The notes beneath the pieces are model-generated. The model searched no databases, was not told the DNA's origin, and worked only from the letters and a program-made list of their open reading frames with translations. From Paenibacillus sp. LS1 (lineage in GTDB: Bacteria > Bacillota > Bacilli > Paenibacillales > Paenibacillaceae), in the NCBI RefSeq assembly GCF_026013365.1, contig NZ_JAPDOE010000007.1:186001-250000 (forward strand): a stretch of 64,000 nucleotides of DNA. Reading direction: 5' to 3'. The stretch's first letter is position 1; every line of letters starts with the position of its first letter. A program made the translations under genes and the position numbers. Positions 55,218-63,188 of the stretch are shown here, one piece after another.

Positions 55218-55502
55218 TCAGCAACTTTGTCCTCCACTTACAACGAGGCCAGGTCCATCCGGATACTGTTCCACGTCCAGCGTGATGGACTCAATCGAAG
55301 CCGTTAGTTCCGGATCTATAGCTACACGAATCGCATTGATTTCCTGCACTACATCACTCTCCTGACTTTCGGCAAGCCCCAGTTGGAAAGTAGGTCCACA
55401 ACATCCCCCACCAGCCACTGCAAATCGCAATGTATTCACACCTGCTTGTTTCATCATTTCCTCAATATAAGTTTTTGCACCATCCGTAATGATCATGTTC
55501 AT
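55218..55502 (-). CDS. HesB/IscA-like iron-sulfur protein
   Basis: 94 residues of the HesB/IscA (Fe-S biogenesis) fold: ITDGAKTYIEEMM, then GGGCCGPTFQLGL and a C-terminal GGQSC. The three cysteines (34, 35 and 94) differ from the spaced C..CxC of IscA, resembling the HesB-like subgroup that also has selenocysteine members. It could bind Fe-S, or As(III) through the vicinal Cys pair. It starts 11 bases after arsA, so it is part of the ars operon. Confidence 0.82.
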   Translation of the reverse strand: MNMIITDGAKTYIEEMMKQAGVNTLRFAVAGGGCCGPTFQLGLAESQESDVVQEINAIRVAIDPELTASIESITLDVEQYPDGPGLVVSGGQSC

Positions 55503-55513
55503 TTTGCTCCTCT

Positions 55514-57295
55514 CTATTTCCTACTCGATACAGCCACTTCAGTCCACTTTTTCAAGCTATCGTAACCTACGGCTTCTTTGGGTTCCCACGGTATGATGAC
55601 GGTATGACCATCTGAAGCTGTTTGAATCTTCTTAATCCAATCTCGCTCCGCTATTGCCCGACCTCGCAGAATGGGATCTGTTGTGTCCGTTGCAGCAAAA
55701 CTCTGGTTAATCGCCCACCACTTGGTTGGAATACTTGCCCGCTGCAAATCCTGCTCCAATCGGGTAGCCTCATAATACGGTGTAGCTTCTGCCAAGGTAA
55801 CAATGACTACACTCGTCTCGTTTGGATTCCGAAGACGGGGAAGCAGATGCTGAACAGCCGCCGGAATCGCACCTGCTGAACGTTCAATCTCCTTGTGGTA
55901 CTCCTCTGTTGCATCCAAAAGAAGTAACGTGTGACCCGTTGGCGCCGTATCAATAACGACAATCTCATCACTGCTTCGTTCAACCAGATTGGCAAATGCA
56001 CGGAAAACTGCAATTTCTTCCGTACAAGGAGATCTTAAATCTTCTTCCAAGTAGGCAAGAGCATCTTCATCTAATGAATCCTTGTTCTGCTCCAAGACTT
56101 CCTGTTTGTATCGCTCCAGCTCTATCTTTGGATCAATCCGGCTCACGCTAATGTGATCTGTCTCTTGTTCAAGTACATGACCGAGGTGGGATGCTGGATC
56201 AGTTGTACTTAGATGCACCCGATGACCTCTTTCTGCCAAACCTACTGCGATAGCCGAAGCCACCGTTGTTTTGCCAACCCCACCTTTTCCCATGGTGAAG
56301 ATCACTCGGATACCCTGGCGCTCCATATCTTCTATTAAATGTTGCAAAGGTAAAGTAGATGATGTATTCACACTACCTTCTTCCACTACACGGACTTCAG
56401 GCGTATCGAAGAAGCGTCGTAAATGCTCAATCCCGGTGATGTTGAACGGTGCAAGTGGTATTTGATACGTTGGTAGTTGTTTGACAGCTTCAGGAAGCTT
56501 CTCAAGTGCACCAACCTGGCGACCATAGAAAGCGGAAGACACCGTATCCTGTTCCACAACGGAAGAAAGTAACCCATTTACAATCAACAACTGATTCTGA
56601 ATACCAATCTCTCGAAGTTCTTGTGATGCCCGAGCTGCTTCTTTCAGCGGAGAATCCTCTGGACGAGTAACTAGGACAAGTGTCGTTTCGTTGGGATCAG
56701 ATAACGTTTTGACGGCTTCCTGATATAACGTTTTTTTCGCTTCCAGCCCAGCAAGTGGTCCCAAACAGGAAGCCCCATGCGAACTTTCGGATAAAAACCC
56801 ACTCCAGGCTGTAGGCAATTGCAATAAACGTAGCGTATGTCCAGTTGGGGCTGTATCGAACAGGATGTGATCGTACTTCTCACGCAGTACCTTATTGGTT
56901 AACATGGAACTAAATTCGTTAAATGCAGCAATTTCCACGGTACAGGCCCCTGATAACTGTTCTTCCATCGTTGCAATAACCGTATCAGGCAGAACGCCGC
57001 GGTATGGATCAACGACCTCAGCTTTGTACTCTCCCGCAGCTGTTTCAGGATCCAGATTAGCAGCATCTAGATTTTCAATCCCCATAACAGGTACAGGATG
57101 ATTGGATAAGGTCATGCCAAAAACATCTTGTAGGTTTGAAGCTGGATCCGTGCTCACCAGCAAAACACGCTTCCCCGAATCAGCAAGCGATACGGCAGTT
57201 GCACAAGCCGTCGATGTCTTGCCTACGCCCCCTTTACCAGTAAAAAATAAATAAGGCGTTAACGTGATAGATTTCGGTTCAAATCGGTTTAACAT
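55514..57295 (-). CDS. arsA: ArsA, arsenite pump-driving ATPase
   Basis: 593 residues in two homologous halves, each with a deviant Walker A: TGKGGVGKTST (about 19-29) and MGKGGVGKTTV (about 336-346). Each half also carries DPASNLQDVF or DPASHLGHVL and DTAPTGHTLRLLQL or DTAPTGHTLLLLDA, the ArsA signature. It binds arsenite passed from ArsD and drives export through ArsB with ATP. It lies between arsD (17 bases upstream) and hesB (11 bases downstream). Confidence 0.96.
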   Translation of the reverse strand: MLNRFEPKSITLTPYLFFTGKGGVGKTSTACATAVSLADSGKRVLLVSTDPASNLQDVFGMTLSNHPVPVMGIENLDAANLDPETAAGEYKAEVVDPYRGVLPDTVIATMEEQLSGACTVEIAAFNEFSSMLTNKVLREKYDHILFDTAPTGHTLRLLQLPTAWSGFLSESSHGASCLGPLAGLEAKKTLYQEAVKTLSDPNETTLVLVTRPEDSPLKEAARASQELREIGIQNQLLIVNGLLSSVVEQDTVSSAFYGRQVGALEKLPEAVKQLPTYQIPLAPFNITGIEHLRRFFDTPEVRVVEEGSVNTSSTLPLQHLIEDMERQGIRVIFTMGKGGVGKTTVASAIAVGLAERGHRVHLSTTDPASHLGHVLEQETDHISVSRIDPKIELERYKQEVLEQNKDSLDEDALAYLEEDLRSPCTEEIAVFRAFANLVERSSDEIVVIDTAPTGHTLLLLDATEEYHKEIERSAGAIPAAVQHLLPRLRNPNETSVVIVTLAEATPYYEATRLEQDLQRASIPTKWWAINQSFAATDTTDPILRGRAIAERDWIKKIQTASDGHTVIIPWEPKEAVGYDSLKKWTEVAVSSRK

Positions 57296-57312
57296 GTTGA
57301 GACCCTTCTTTC

Positions 57313-57678
57313 CTAGTGTTCAGATTTGGTGTTTATGTCGAGGCGCATTCTCGGTTTGGCTACCAGTTCTTCTTCCGTCAGACCAGTCCATTCCACGAAT
57401 TCCTGATTGGTTGGGTAATTTTTTTCCTTAACGACCTTGCCATCGACAATGATGATGGGCAATACTTGAGGTCCTTTTTCAGCTAAAAGTTGTCCAACCA
57501 GCGGACTTGCTACAAAGGCATCCGGCTCACTGGTCAAATTATAGCGAGAAACCTGAAATTGTTTCTTTTGCAAATTATGCACGACTGCAGATACACGAAT
57601 AAGTTCTGGATCAACACCTGGACCGCATACACCTGACGAACAGCACATGGCAGGATCATAAATCTCCATGGTTTTCAT
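57313..57678 (-). CDS. arsD: ArsD, arsenite metallochaperone
   Basis: 121 residues. It begins with the ArsD As(III)-binding motif: Cys12, Cys13 and Cys18 in MCCSSGVCGPGVDPEL, followed by a thioredoxin-like fold (LPIIIVDGKVVKEKNYP). It delivers arsenite to ArsA. The second vicinal pair of some ArsD proteins (Cys112/113) is absent. Confidence 0.95.
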   Translation of the reverse strand: MKTMEIYDPAMCCSSGVCGPGVDPELIRVSAVVHNLQKKQFQVSRYNLTSEPDAFVASPLVGQLLAEKGPQVLPIIIVDGKVVKEKNYPTNQEFVEWTGLTEEELVAKPRMRLDINTKSEH

Positions 57679-57703
57679 TTCTAATACGCCTCCTTAATGT
57701 AAA

Positions 57704-57730
57704 GAGCCGGGAAAAGTAATTCTCCCGGCT
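57704..57730 (-). promoter_or_regulatory. Intercistronic hairpin between arsC and arsD
   Basis: AGCCGGGA pairs perfectly with TCCCGGCT in the 59-base gap between arsC and arsD. The T-tract is weak (CTCTTTAC), so it may be a partial terminator or an RNA processing/stability element that sets the ratio of arsC to arsDA expression. Confidence 0.55.
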
Positions 57731-57737
57731 TCTGGTG

Positions 57738-58163
57738 TTATTTGCCGGTATCAGCGAAAGTCTTGATGCGCTCCCCAATCTGGTCACGAACCTTTTGGAA
57801 TACAGCCCATTTCTCTTCTTCTGTCCCTTGCGCTTTGGCGGGATCATCAAATCCCCAGTGTTCCCGCTTCACATGTGGAGGAGTCATCGGGCATTTGTCT
57901 GCCGCATCTCCACATAACGTGACCACAAAATCTGCATTGTTCAACAGCTCGGCATCAATAATGTCTGATGTTTGATTCGAGATATCCAAGCCGACTTCTT
58001 TCATCGCTTCAACTGCTTTGGGATTCAAACCATGAGCTTCAATCCCTGCGCTATAGATATTCCATTCATCACTGAGATACTTTTTGGCCCAACCTTCGGC
58101 CATTTGGCTACGGCAAGAGTTGCCTGTACAAAGGAAATAAAATGTTTTTTTGCTCATGTTCAT
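57738..58163 (-). CDS. arsC: ArsC, thioredoxin-coupled arsenate reductase (pI258 type)
   Basis: 141 residues of the low-molecular-weight phosphatase fold: active loop CTGNSCR (Cys12 to Arg18) and the redox pair Cys84 and Cys91 (TLCGDAADKCP). These correspond to Cys10, Cys82 and Cys89 of plasmid pI258 ArsC. It reduces As(V) to As(III) and is recycled by thioredoxin. GGAG precedes the first ATG by 5 bases; a second ATG follows two codons later. It lies 21 bases after arsB. Confidence 0.95.
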   Translation of the reverse strand: MNMSKKTFYFLCTGNSCRSQMAEGWAKKYLSDEWNIYSAGIEAHGLNPKAVEAMKEVGLDISNQTSDIIDAELLNNADFVVTLCGDAADKCPMTPPHVKREHWGFDDPAKAQGTEEEKWAVFQKVRDQIGERIKTFADTGK

Positions 58164-58184
58164 CGCGTCTCCTCATTGTTAGAT

Positions 58185-59480
58185 TTATACAATGTTCAAC
58201 CACAGATATAGACCAATTAGTGTAATTAACAACGTCGGAACTGTAATAATTATCCCCGTTTTAAAGTAAGTGCCCCATGAGATTTTGACACCTTTAGTGC
58301 TAAGCACATGAAGCCAAAGCAGGGTTGCCAGTGAACCAATCGGGGTAATTTTAGGCCCGAGATCCGATCCAATGATGTTGGCATAAATTAATGCCTCCCG
58401 GACCGTTCCGGTTGCTGTTGTAGCATCGATGGCCAAGGCATCAATTAACACTGTAGGCATATTGTTCATCAGAGATGAGATAATTGCCGCAATAAATCCC
58501 ATACCTATCGTTGCGGCAAACAATCCTTGATCAGCCACAGCCTGAATGACCACAGCAAGCAGATCCGTCAGCCCTTCATTCCGCAGACCATATACGACGA
58601 CATACATGCCGATAGAGAAAAATACAATGGCCCATGGTGCTTCCTTAACAACCACTTTGGTCGGTACAGCAGAACTGCGAGAAGCCATAATCAGAAAGAA
58701 TATTGCCACAACTCCTGCTACAATAGACACGGGTAGACCAACAAATTCACTGCCGAAGTACCCAACAAGCAACACTCCAAGAACAACCCAAGACATCTTG
58801 AACATCTTCAGGTCTTTGATTGCTGTTGCTGGAGCTTTCAGTTCGCTGGCATCAAAGCGTTTTGGAATACTTTTTCTGAAAAAGAGATACAGCACACCAA
58901 TACTTGCCCCGAGTGAGAACAGATTGGGAACAAACATTTTGCCTACATACTCCATAAAGGTAATGCCAAAGAAATCGGCTGATACGATGTTCACAAGGTT
59001 ACTTACAACCAGTGGTAATGAAGTGGTATCAGCAATAAATCCGCTGGCAATAATGAACGGAAACACTTTCTTCTCATCGAAATTGAGTGCTCTTACCATG
59101 GCTAGAACAATCGGTGTCAGAATCAATGCTGCGCCATCATTGGCAAAAAATGCGGCAACCACGGCTCCAAGAAGTGAGACGTAAACAAACATTCGAACAC
59201 CTCTACCATGAGCTGCCTTCGCCATATGTAAGGCTGCCCATTCAAAGAACCCGATCCGGTCCAAAATCAGTGAGATGATTATAATGGCCACAAAAGCGAG
59301 TGTGGCGTTCCATACAATTTGCGTAACATCCCAAACATCCTGGAAATTAACCACGCCCACAAGCAACGCTAGAATGGCTCCTCCGCAAGCAGACCATCCA
59401 ATGGATAGATTTTTAGGCTGCCAGATAACGAGGACTAACGTTATCAAAAAGATCGTACAAGCCATGACGACAGAAAACAC
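58185..59480 (-). CDS. arsB: ArsB, arsenite efflux antiporter
   Basis: 431 residues from a GTG with AGGAGG 8 bases upstream. Twelve or so transmembrane helices; motifs typical of ArsB rather than ACR3 are visible (FANDGAALILTPIVLAMV, then VSNLVNIVSADFFGI, and MNNMPTVLIDALAI). It exports As(III) or Sb(III), driven by the membrane potential or with ArsA as the ATPase. It has its own palindromic operator region, separate from the arsR gene upstream. Confidence 0.95.
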   Translation of the reverse strand: MFSVVMACTIFLITLVLVIWQPKNLSIGWSACGGAILALLVGVVNFQDVWDVTQIVWNATLAFVAIIIISLILDRIGFFEWAALHMAKAAHGRGVRMFVYVSLLGAVVAAFFANDGAALILTPIVLAMVRALNFDEKKVFPFIIASGFIADTTSLPLVVSNLVNIVSADFFGITFMEYVGKMFVPNLFSLGASIGVLYLFFRKSIPKRFDASELKAPATAIKDLKMFKMSWVVLGVLLVGYFGSEFVGLPVSIVAGVVAIFFLIMASRSSAVPTKVVVKEAPWAIVFFSIGMYVVVYGLRNEGLTDLLAVVIQAVADQGLFAATIGMGFIAAIISSLMNNMPTVLIDALAIDATTATGTVREALIYANIIGSDLGPKITPIGSLATLLWLHVLSTKGVKISWGTYFKTGIIITVPTLLITLIGLYLWLNIV

Positions 59481-59547
59481 AAATTTTACCTCCTCTAATC
59501 AGTTGCATTGTAGCTATAACATTCTCCTCAACCCTTCATGTCATTCA

Positions 59548-59563
59548 ATCATTATATAATGAT
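59548..59563. promoter_or_regulatory. ArsR-type operator before arsB
   Basis: ATCATTATATAATGAT is a perfect 16-bp palindrome followed by TTCTTATATAATGG, between the arsR stop and the arsB start. A similar AT-rich dyad (ATAATATATAATCGAATAAT region, about 59932-59966) precedes the first arsR. Both suit an ArsR/SmtB dimer and imply separate control of arsR and of arsBCDA. Confidence 0.6.
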
Positions 59564-59587
59564 GTTCTTATATAATGGTCAAAAAAA

Positions 59588-59914
59588 TCAACTACAAATG
59601 AGAGGTACGTCCACTTTATTTAACGTACGGAGAATTTCTTTCGAATCAGGCATGGCATCCAGTACCATCTTAATATACGGAGTATCATCCACATGTAAAG
59701 AATAGTATACCCACTGTCCACGTTTGTTCTCTTTAACCATCCCTTGATCTTTCAATTTTCGTAAATGCTGACTAATCCCTGGTTGAGACATTTCCAACAC
59801 ATCAACAAATTCACATACACACCATTCCCGATCTTTAAGGAGCGCCAACATGGTTAGACGGGTTTTGTCTCCCAATAACTTTAGTTTGTCTGCCGCTTCA
59901 TAAATGGTCTGCAT
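59588..59914 (-). CDS. arsR: ArsR-family arsenic-responsive repressor (arsB-proximal)
   Basis: 108 residues. Winged helix MSQPGISQHLRKLKDQG with the metalloid site EWCVCEF (CVC) just ahead of it, as in ArsR of R773 and pI258 type. A further Cys lies at the extreme C-terminus (ICS). AGGAGG precedes the ATG. It is a close paralogue of the second ArsR 157 bases upstream. As(III) binding should release DNA and open arsB transcription. Confidence 0.93.
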   Translation of the reverse strand: MQTIYEAADKLKLLGDKTRLTMLALLKDREWCVCEFVDVLEMSQPGISQHLRKLKDQGMVKENKRGQWVYYSLHVDDTPYIKMVLDAMPDSKEILRTLNKVDVPLICS

Positions 59915-60003
59915 TTCAATTCCTCCTTTCAGATAATATATAATCGAATAATTATATTGTAATATGTTGATGTCATTTAATCAACCCTTTAACCAAAAAA
60001 AGA

Positions 60004-60036
60004 AATGCGTTGACTCTATTTTGTAGAGTCAACGCA
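60004..60036. terminator. Bidirectional terminator between the two arsR genes
   Basis: ATGCGTTGACTCTA pairs perfectly with TAGAGTCAACGCAT around a 5-base loop, so the upstream arsR transcript ends before the arsR-arsB genes. Confidence 0.85.
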
Positions 60037-60071
60037 TAATCATTTCATTCGGTGTAAGACGCTGGCTCCAG

Positions 60072-60395
60072 TTAACACTGGGAGCCGACTCCCTTTTTCC
60101 CCATAGACAATAGTACCGTTTCATGATCTGGCATCTGATCGAGCACCGCTTTAATATATGGTTTATCTTCAATAGCTAAGGAATAATAAACCCACTGCCC
60201 CCGGCGTGTTTCACTAACAATCCCATGTGACTTTAATTTGCGTAAATGTTGGCTAATTCCGGGCTGTGACATATCAAGTAATTCAACAAAATCACATACG
60301 CACCATTCTTTTTCTCTTAATAGAATAAGCATGGTCAGGCGAGTTTTATCTCCAAGCAATTTTAACTTATCTGAAATTTGTTCAATGGATTCCAC
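60072..60395 (-). CDS. arsR: ArsR-family repressor (second copy)
   Basis: 107 residues with the same layout as its neighbour: DKLKLLGDKTRLTMLILL, the metalloid site EWCVCDF, helix MSQPGISQHLRKLKSHG, wing RRGQWVYYSL, and a final Cys (GSQC). It is monocistronic by virtue of the hairpin after it. The two copies agree in most positions but differ at the termini, so they arose from a duplication that is not recent. It could regulate the ars operon jointly or the adjacent pst genes. Confidence 0.9.
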   Translation of the reverse strand: MESIEQISDKLKLLGDKTRLTMLILLREKEWCVCDFVELLDMSQPGISQHLRKLKSHGIVSETRRGQWVYYSLAIEDKPYIKAVLDQMPDHETVLLSMGKKGVGSQC

Positions 60396-60519
60396 ATGCG
60401 TTCATCCTTCCCAGCGTTCAACAATCCTAATTGATATATAAGTTTATATTTATATTCTAAAGCAAGGATATGCTGAAATCAAGAAATCCTGTGCAATGCT
60501 TCTTCCCCCAATATAATAT

Positions 60520-61272
60520 TTATCCAAAACGACCTGCAACATAGTTTTCCGTTTTTGGATTTTTCGGATTACTAAACATTTGACTGGTGTCGTCGTATTC
60601 AACTAATTCTCCATCGAAGAAAAAGGCACATTGATCTGAAATCCTTGCAGCTTGATGCAAATTATGAGTTACCATTACAATGGTATAGGATTGTCGGAGT
60701 TCTTTAACTAATTCTTCGATTTTAAGGGTGGATAGCGGATCTAATGCAGCTGTAGACTCATCCATTAGCAAAATTTCAGGATTCATCGCCAAAGCCCTAG
60801 CAATACACAACCGCTGTTGTTGTCCTCCTGAAAGCTGCAGAGCCGATTTTTTTTGTAAGTCTTTCACTTCTTCCCATAGTACTGCAGCTTTGAGGCTTTT
60901 TTCAACAATGTCATTCAACTCGGATTTACGAGTGATTCCGTGCAACCGAGGACCATAAGCAACATTATCATAAATCGATTTTGGGAATGGATTAGGCTGT
61001 TGAAACACCATCCCTACTTTCTTTCGGAGTAGTTCCACTCGGACTTGATCATCATAGATGGCATGTCCTTTAATGTGAACATTCCCTTCAATCCGAACCC
61101 CATCAATACGATCATTCATCCGATTCAGTGTTCGAAGAAGCGTTGATTTCCCACATCCTGAAGGACCAATAAACGCAGTAATGGAATGTTCCGGCACATC
61201 TAAATTAATATTTTTCACAGCCTGTTGCTGTCCATAAAATACACTGAGGTCTTGAATTTGAATGGCGCTCAT
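60520..61272 (-). CDS. pstB: PstB, phosphate ABC transporter ATPase
   Basis: 250 residues, normal PstB length. Walker A GPSGCGKSTLLRTLNRMND, the PstB-specific Q-loop region VGMVFQQPNPFPKSIYDNVAYGPR, signature LSGGQQQRLCIARALA and Walker B ILLMDESTAALDP. It powers high-affinity phosphate uptake with PstS, PstC and PstA. The start codon has AAGGAG upstream and lies 19 bases after pstA. Confidence 0.96.
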   Translation of the reverse strand: MSAIQIQDLSVFYGQQQAVKNINLDVPEHSITAFIGPSGCGKSTLLRTLNRMNDRIDGVRIEGNVHIKGHAIYDDQVRVELLRKKVGMVFQQPNPFPKSIYDNVAYGPRLHGITRKSELNDIVEKSLKAAVLWEEVKDLQKKSALQLSGGQQQRLCIARALAMNPEILLMDESTAALDPLSTLKIEELVKELRQSYTIVMVTHNLHQAARISDQCAFFFDGELVEYDDTSQMFSNPKNPKTENYVAGRFG

Positions 61273-61291
61273 ACAGTACGTCTCCTTAAAA

Positions 61292-62185
61292 TTACAGGTT
61301 TTTCTGATATTTATTCCTCAGTACGACCGCAATCATATTAAGCGTCAGTAGCAAGATCAGCAGGACCATAATCCCGCTAGCGGCTAAATCATGAAATGCC
61401 GTTTGCGGTTTGGATATCCAGTTATATATCTGAATAGGAAGAACCGTAAACTGATCCATCAAATTATTAGGTAAAAATGCTACATAGGTTAATGCTCCAA
61501 TCATTACGAGCGGAGCTGTTTCTCCAATAGCCCTGGACACTGCTAAAATAATTCCTGTTAAAATGCCTGGAAAAGCGGACGGAAGAACCGAACGCTGCAC
61601 GGTCTGCCACTTACTGGCTCCCAGTGCAAAAGAAGCATCTCTGCGGGAACCAGGGACGGATTTGATTGCTTCTTGTGCAGACACGATAATTACCGGAAGA
61701 ACAAGCAATGTCATCGTTAATGCCCCTGAGATCAGACTACGTTCCAGGTTTAACCCTCTAACAAAAATTGCAAGTCCCAGAATGCCATACACAATGGACG
61801 GAACGCCGGCAAGCGTACTAATATTAAGTTGAATTAGTCTGGTAAACTTGTTCTTCTTCGCATACTCTTCCATAAATATAGCTGCACCGACACCAATAAG
61901 AAATGAAATGGGAGCCATAATACAAACCATATATAGCGTACCCACGAGAGCCGATTTTAAGCCAGAGCCGGATGCCCTGCGAGAAGGATAGTTAGTAAAT
62001 AACTCTGGACGAAATGTAGCAATTCCATCAACCATAATATCTATAATAAGAAGCATGAGGGCAAGTACCCCAACGGAGGTCGCTGCAAGAAACAAGATTT
62101 TCATAAACCGGTCTCTTTTTTTTCTTGCCTGAACCTGTTTTGTTTCTACTGCCTGAATGCTCTGCTTCTCCGCCTTTTCAGACAT
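61292..62185 (-). CDS. pstA: PstA, phosphate ABC transporter permease
   Basis: 297 residues: a charged cytosolic N-terminus, then six transmembrane helices of the BPD_transp_1 fold, with the permease motif near EAIKSVPGSRRDASFALGASKWQTV. GGGAGGT precedes the ATG, which abuts the pstC stop codon. It forms the phosphate channel with PstC. Confidence 0.94.
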   Translation of the reverse strand: MSEKAEKQSIQAVETKQVQARKKRDRFMKILFLAATSVGVLALMLLIIDIMVDGIATFRPELFTNYPSRRASGSGLKSALVGTLYMVCIMAPISFLIGVGAAIFMEEYAKKNKFTRLIQLNISTLAGVPSIVYGILGLAIFVRGLNLERSLISGALTMTLLVLPVIIVSAQEAIKSVPGSRRDASFALGASKWQTVQRSVLPSAFPGILTGIILAVSRAIGETAPLVMIGALTYVAFLPNNLMDQFTVLPIQIYNWISKPQTAFHDLAASGIMVLLILLLTLNMIAVVLRNKYQKNL

Positions 62186-63103
62186 TTAGTACACCTCCCT
62201 ATATCTTTTCGATACAGCCGCTGCAATAATATTTAATAACAACGTGATTACAAACAGTGTGAGTCCTACTGCAAAGATAGAACCATATGCCAATGATCCA
62301 TGCGGGGTATCTCCCAAACTCACTTGTACGATGTAGGCTGTCATGGTTTGAATACTATTGAGTGGATTTGCAGTAAGCTGAGGTGTAGCACCTGCAGCCA
62401 CAGTTACAATCATGGTCTCTCCTATGGCACGAGAAAAAGCAAGGACAAAGGAAGAAATGATCCCTGAGAGTGCTGCCGGTAAAACGACCTGAACCGCCAC
62501 TTCAAATCGTGTGGCCCCCAGCGCATAAGCCCCATGTCGCAAACTGCCAGGCACAGCTCTCATGGCATCTTCACTTAAGGATGAAACCATGGGAATAATC
62601 ATGACGCCCACCGCAATTCCTGCACTCAGTGCATTAAATAAACTCGTACCAGGCAGTAACATCTGAATGACTGGAGTAATAAAACTCAAGGCAAAATATC
62701 CATACACGATAGTCGGAACTCCGGCTAGAACCTCTAGTACAGGTTTCACGATGTTCCGTACACGTAAACTCGCATATTCACTCAAATAAATTGCTGTTGC
62801 CAGTCCAACAGGTATGGCGATACAGCAAGCAATAAACGTGACCATCAATGTTCCAAACATCAACGGGACAACCCCAAAACTTACAGGTTGAATTAACGGT
62901 GCCCATGTCGTACCTGTTAAAAATTCAAGAATGGGTACCTGTTTGAAAAATCCGATCGATTCTGAAACGAGTGTGTATACGATGCCTATAGTTGTAAGGA
63001 TGGACACCAATGCACATAAGAATAAAAGGAAAGGCATCACGTAATCTGCGTATCGTACCTTGTTAGAGCGAAAAGGATGATCTCCTTGGGGTGTTGTGTT
63101 CAT
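62186..63103 (-). CDS. pstC: PstC, phosphate ABC transporter permease
   Basis: 305 residues from the ATG at 63103 (MNTTPQGDHPF), chosen for GGAG 7 bases upstream; an ATG five codons earlier overlaps that site. Six transmembrane helices and the EAA-type loop DAMRAVPGSLRHGAYALGAT, then TRFEVAVQVVLPAALSGI. It pairs with PstA, whose gene follows without a gap. Confidence 0.94.
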   Translation of the reverse strand: MNTTPQGDHPFRSNKVRYADYVMPFLLFLCALVSILTTIGIVYTLVSESIGFFKQVPILEFLTGTTWAPLIQPVSFGVVPLMFGTLMVTFIACCIAIPVGLATAIYLSEYASLRVRNIVKPVLEVLAGVPTIVYGYFALSFITPVIQMLLPGTSLFNALSAGIAVGVMIIPMVSSLSEDAMRAVPGSLRHGAYALGATRFEVAVQVVLPAALSGIISSFVLAFSRAIGETMIVTVAAGATPQLTANPLNSIQTMTAYIVQVSLGDTPHGSLAYGSIFAVGLTLFVITLLLNIIAAAVSKRYREVY

Positions 63104-63131
63104 ATCAGCTCTCCTCATTAAATAAATAAAG

Positions 63132-63173
63132 CGTGTGTGACACCTCTAGGTCCCCAAGAAGTGCCACACACGT
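63132..63173 (-). promoter_or_regulatory. Intercistronic hairpin between pstS and pstC
   Basis: CGTGTGTG-A-CAC pairs with GTG-C-CACACACG in the gap after pstS, with a poor T-tract. Such stems after binding-protein genes usually let more pstS than permease mRNA accumulate. Confidence 0.6.
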
Positions 63174-63188
63174 CAAGGTTTTACGCGG

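Noticed and set aside
58546..59184. 212-codon open frame on the plus strand
   Set aside because: It lies wholly antisense to arsB, and its Thr/Ser-rich composition is what the complement of a membrane-protein gene gives. No ribosome binding site.
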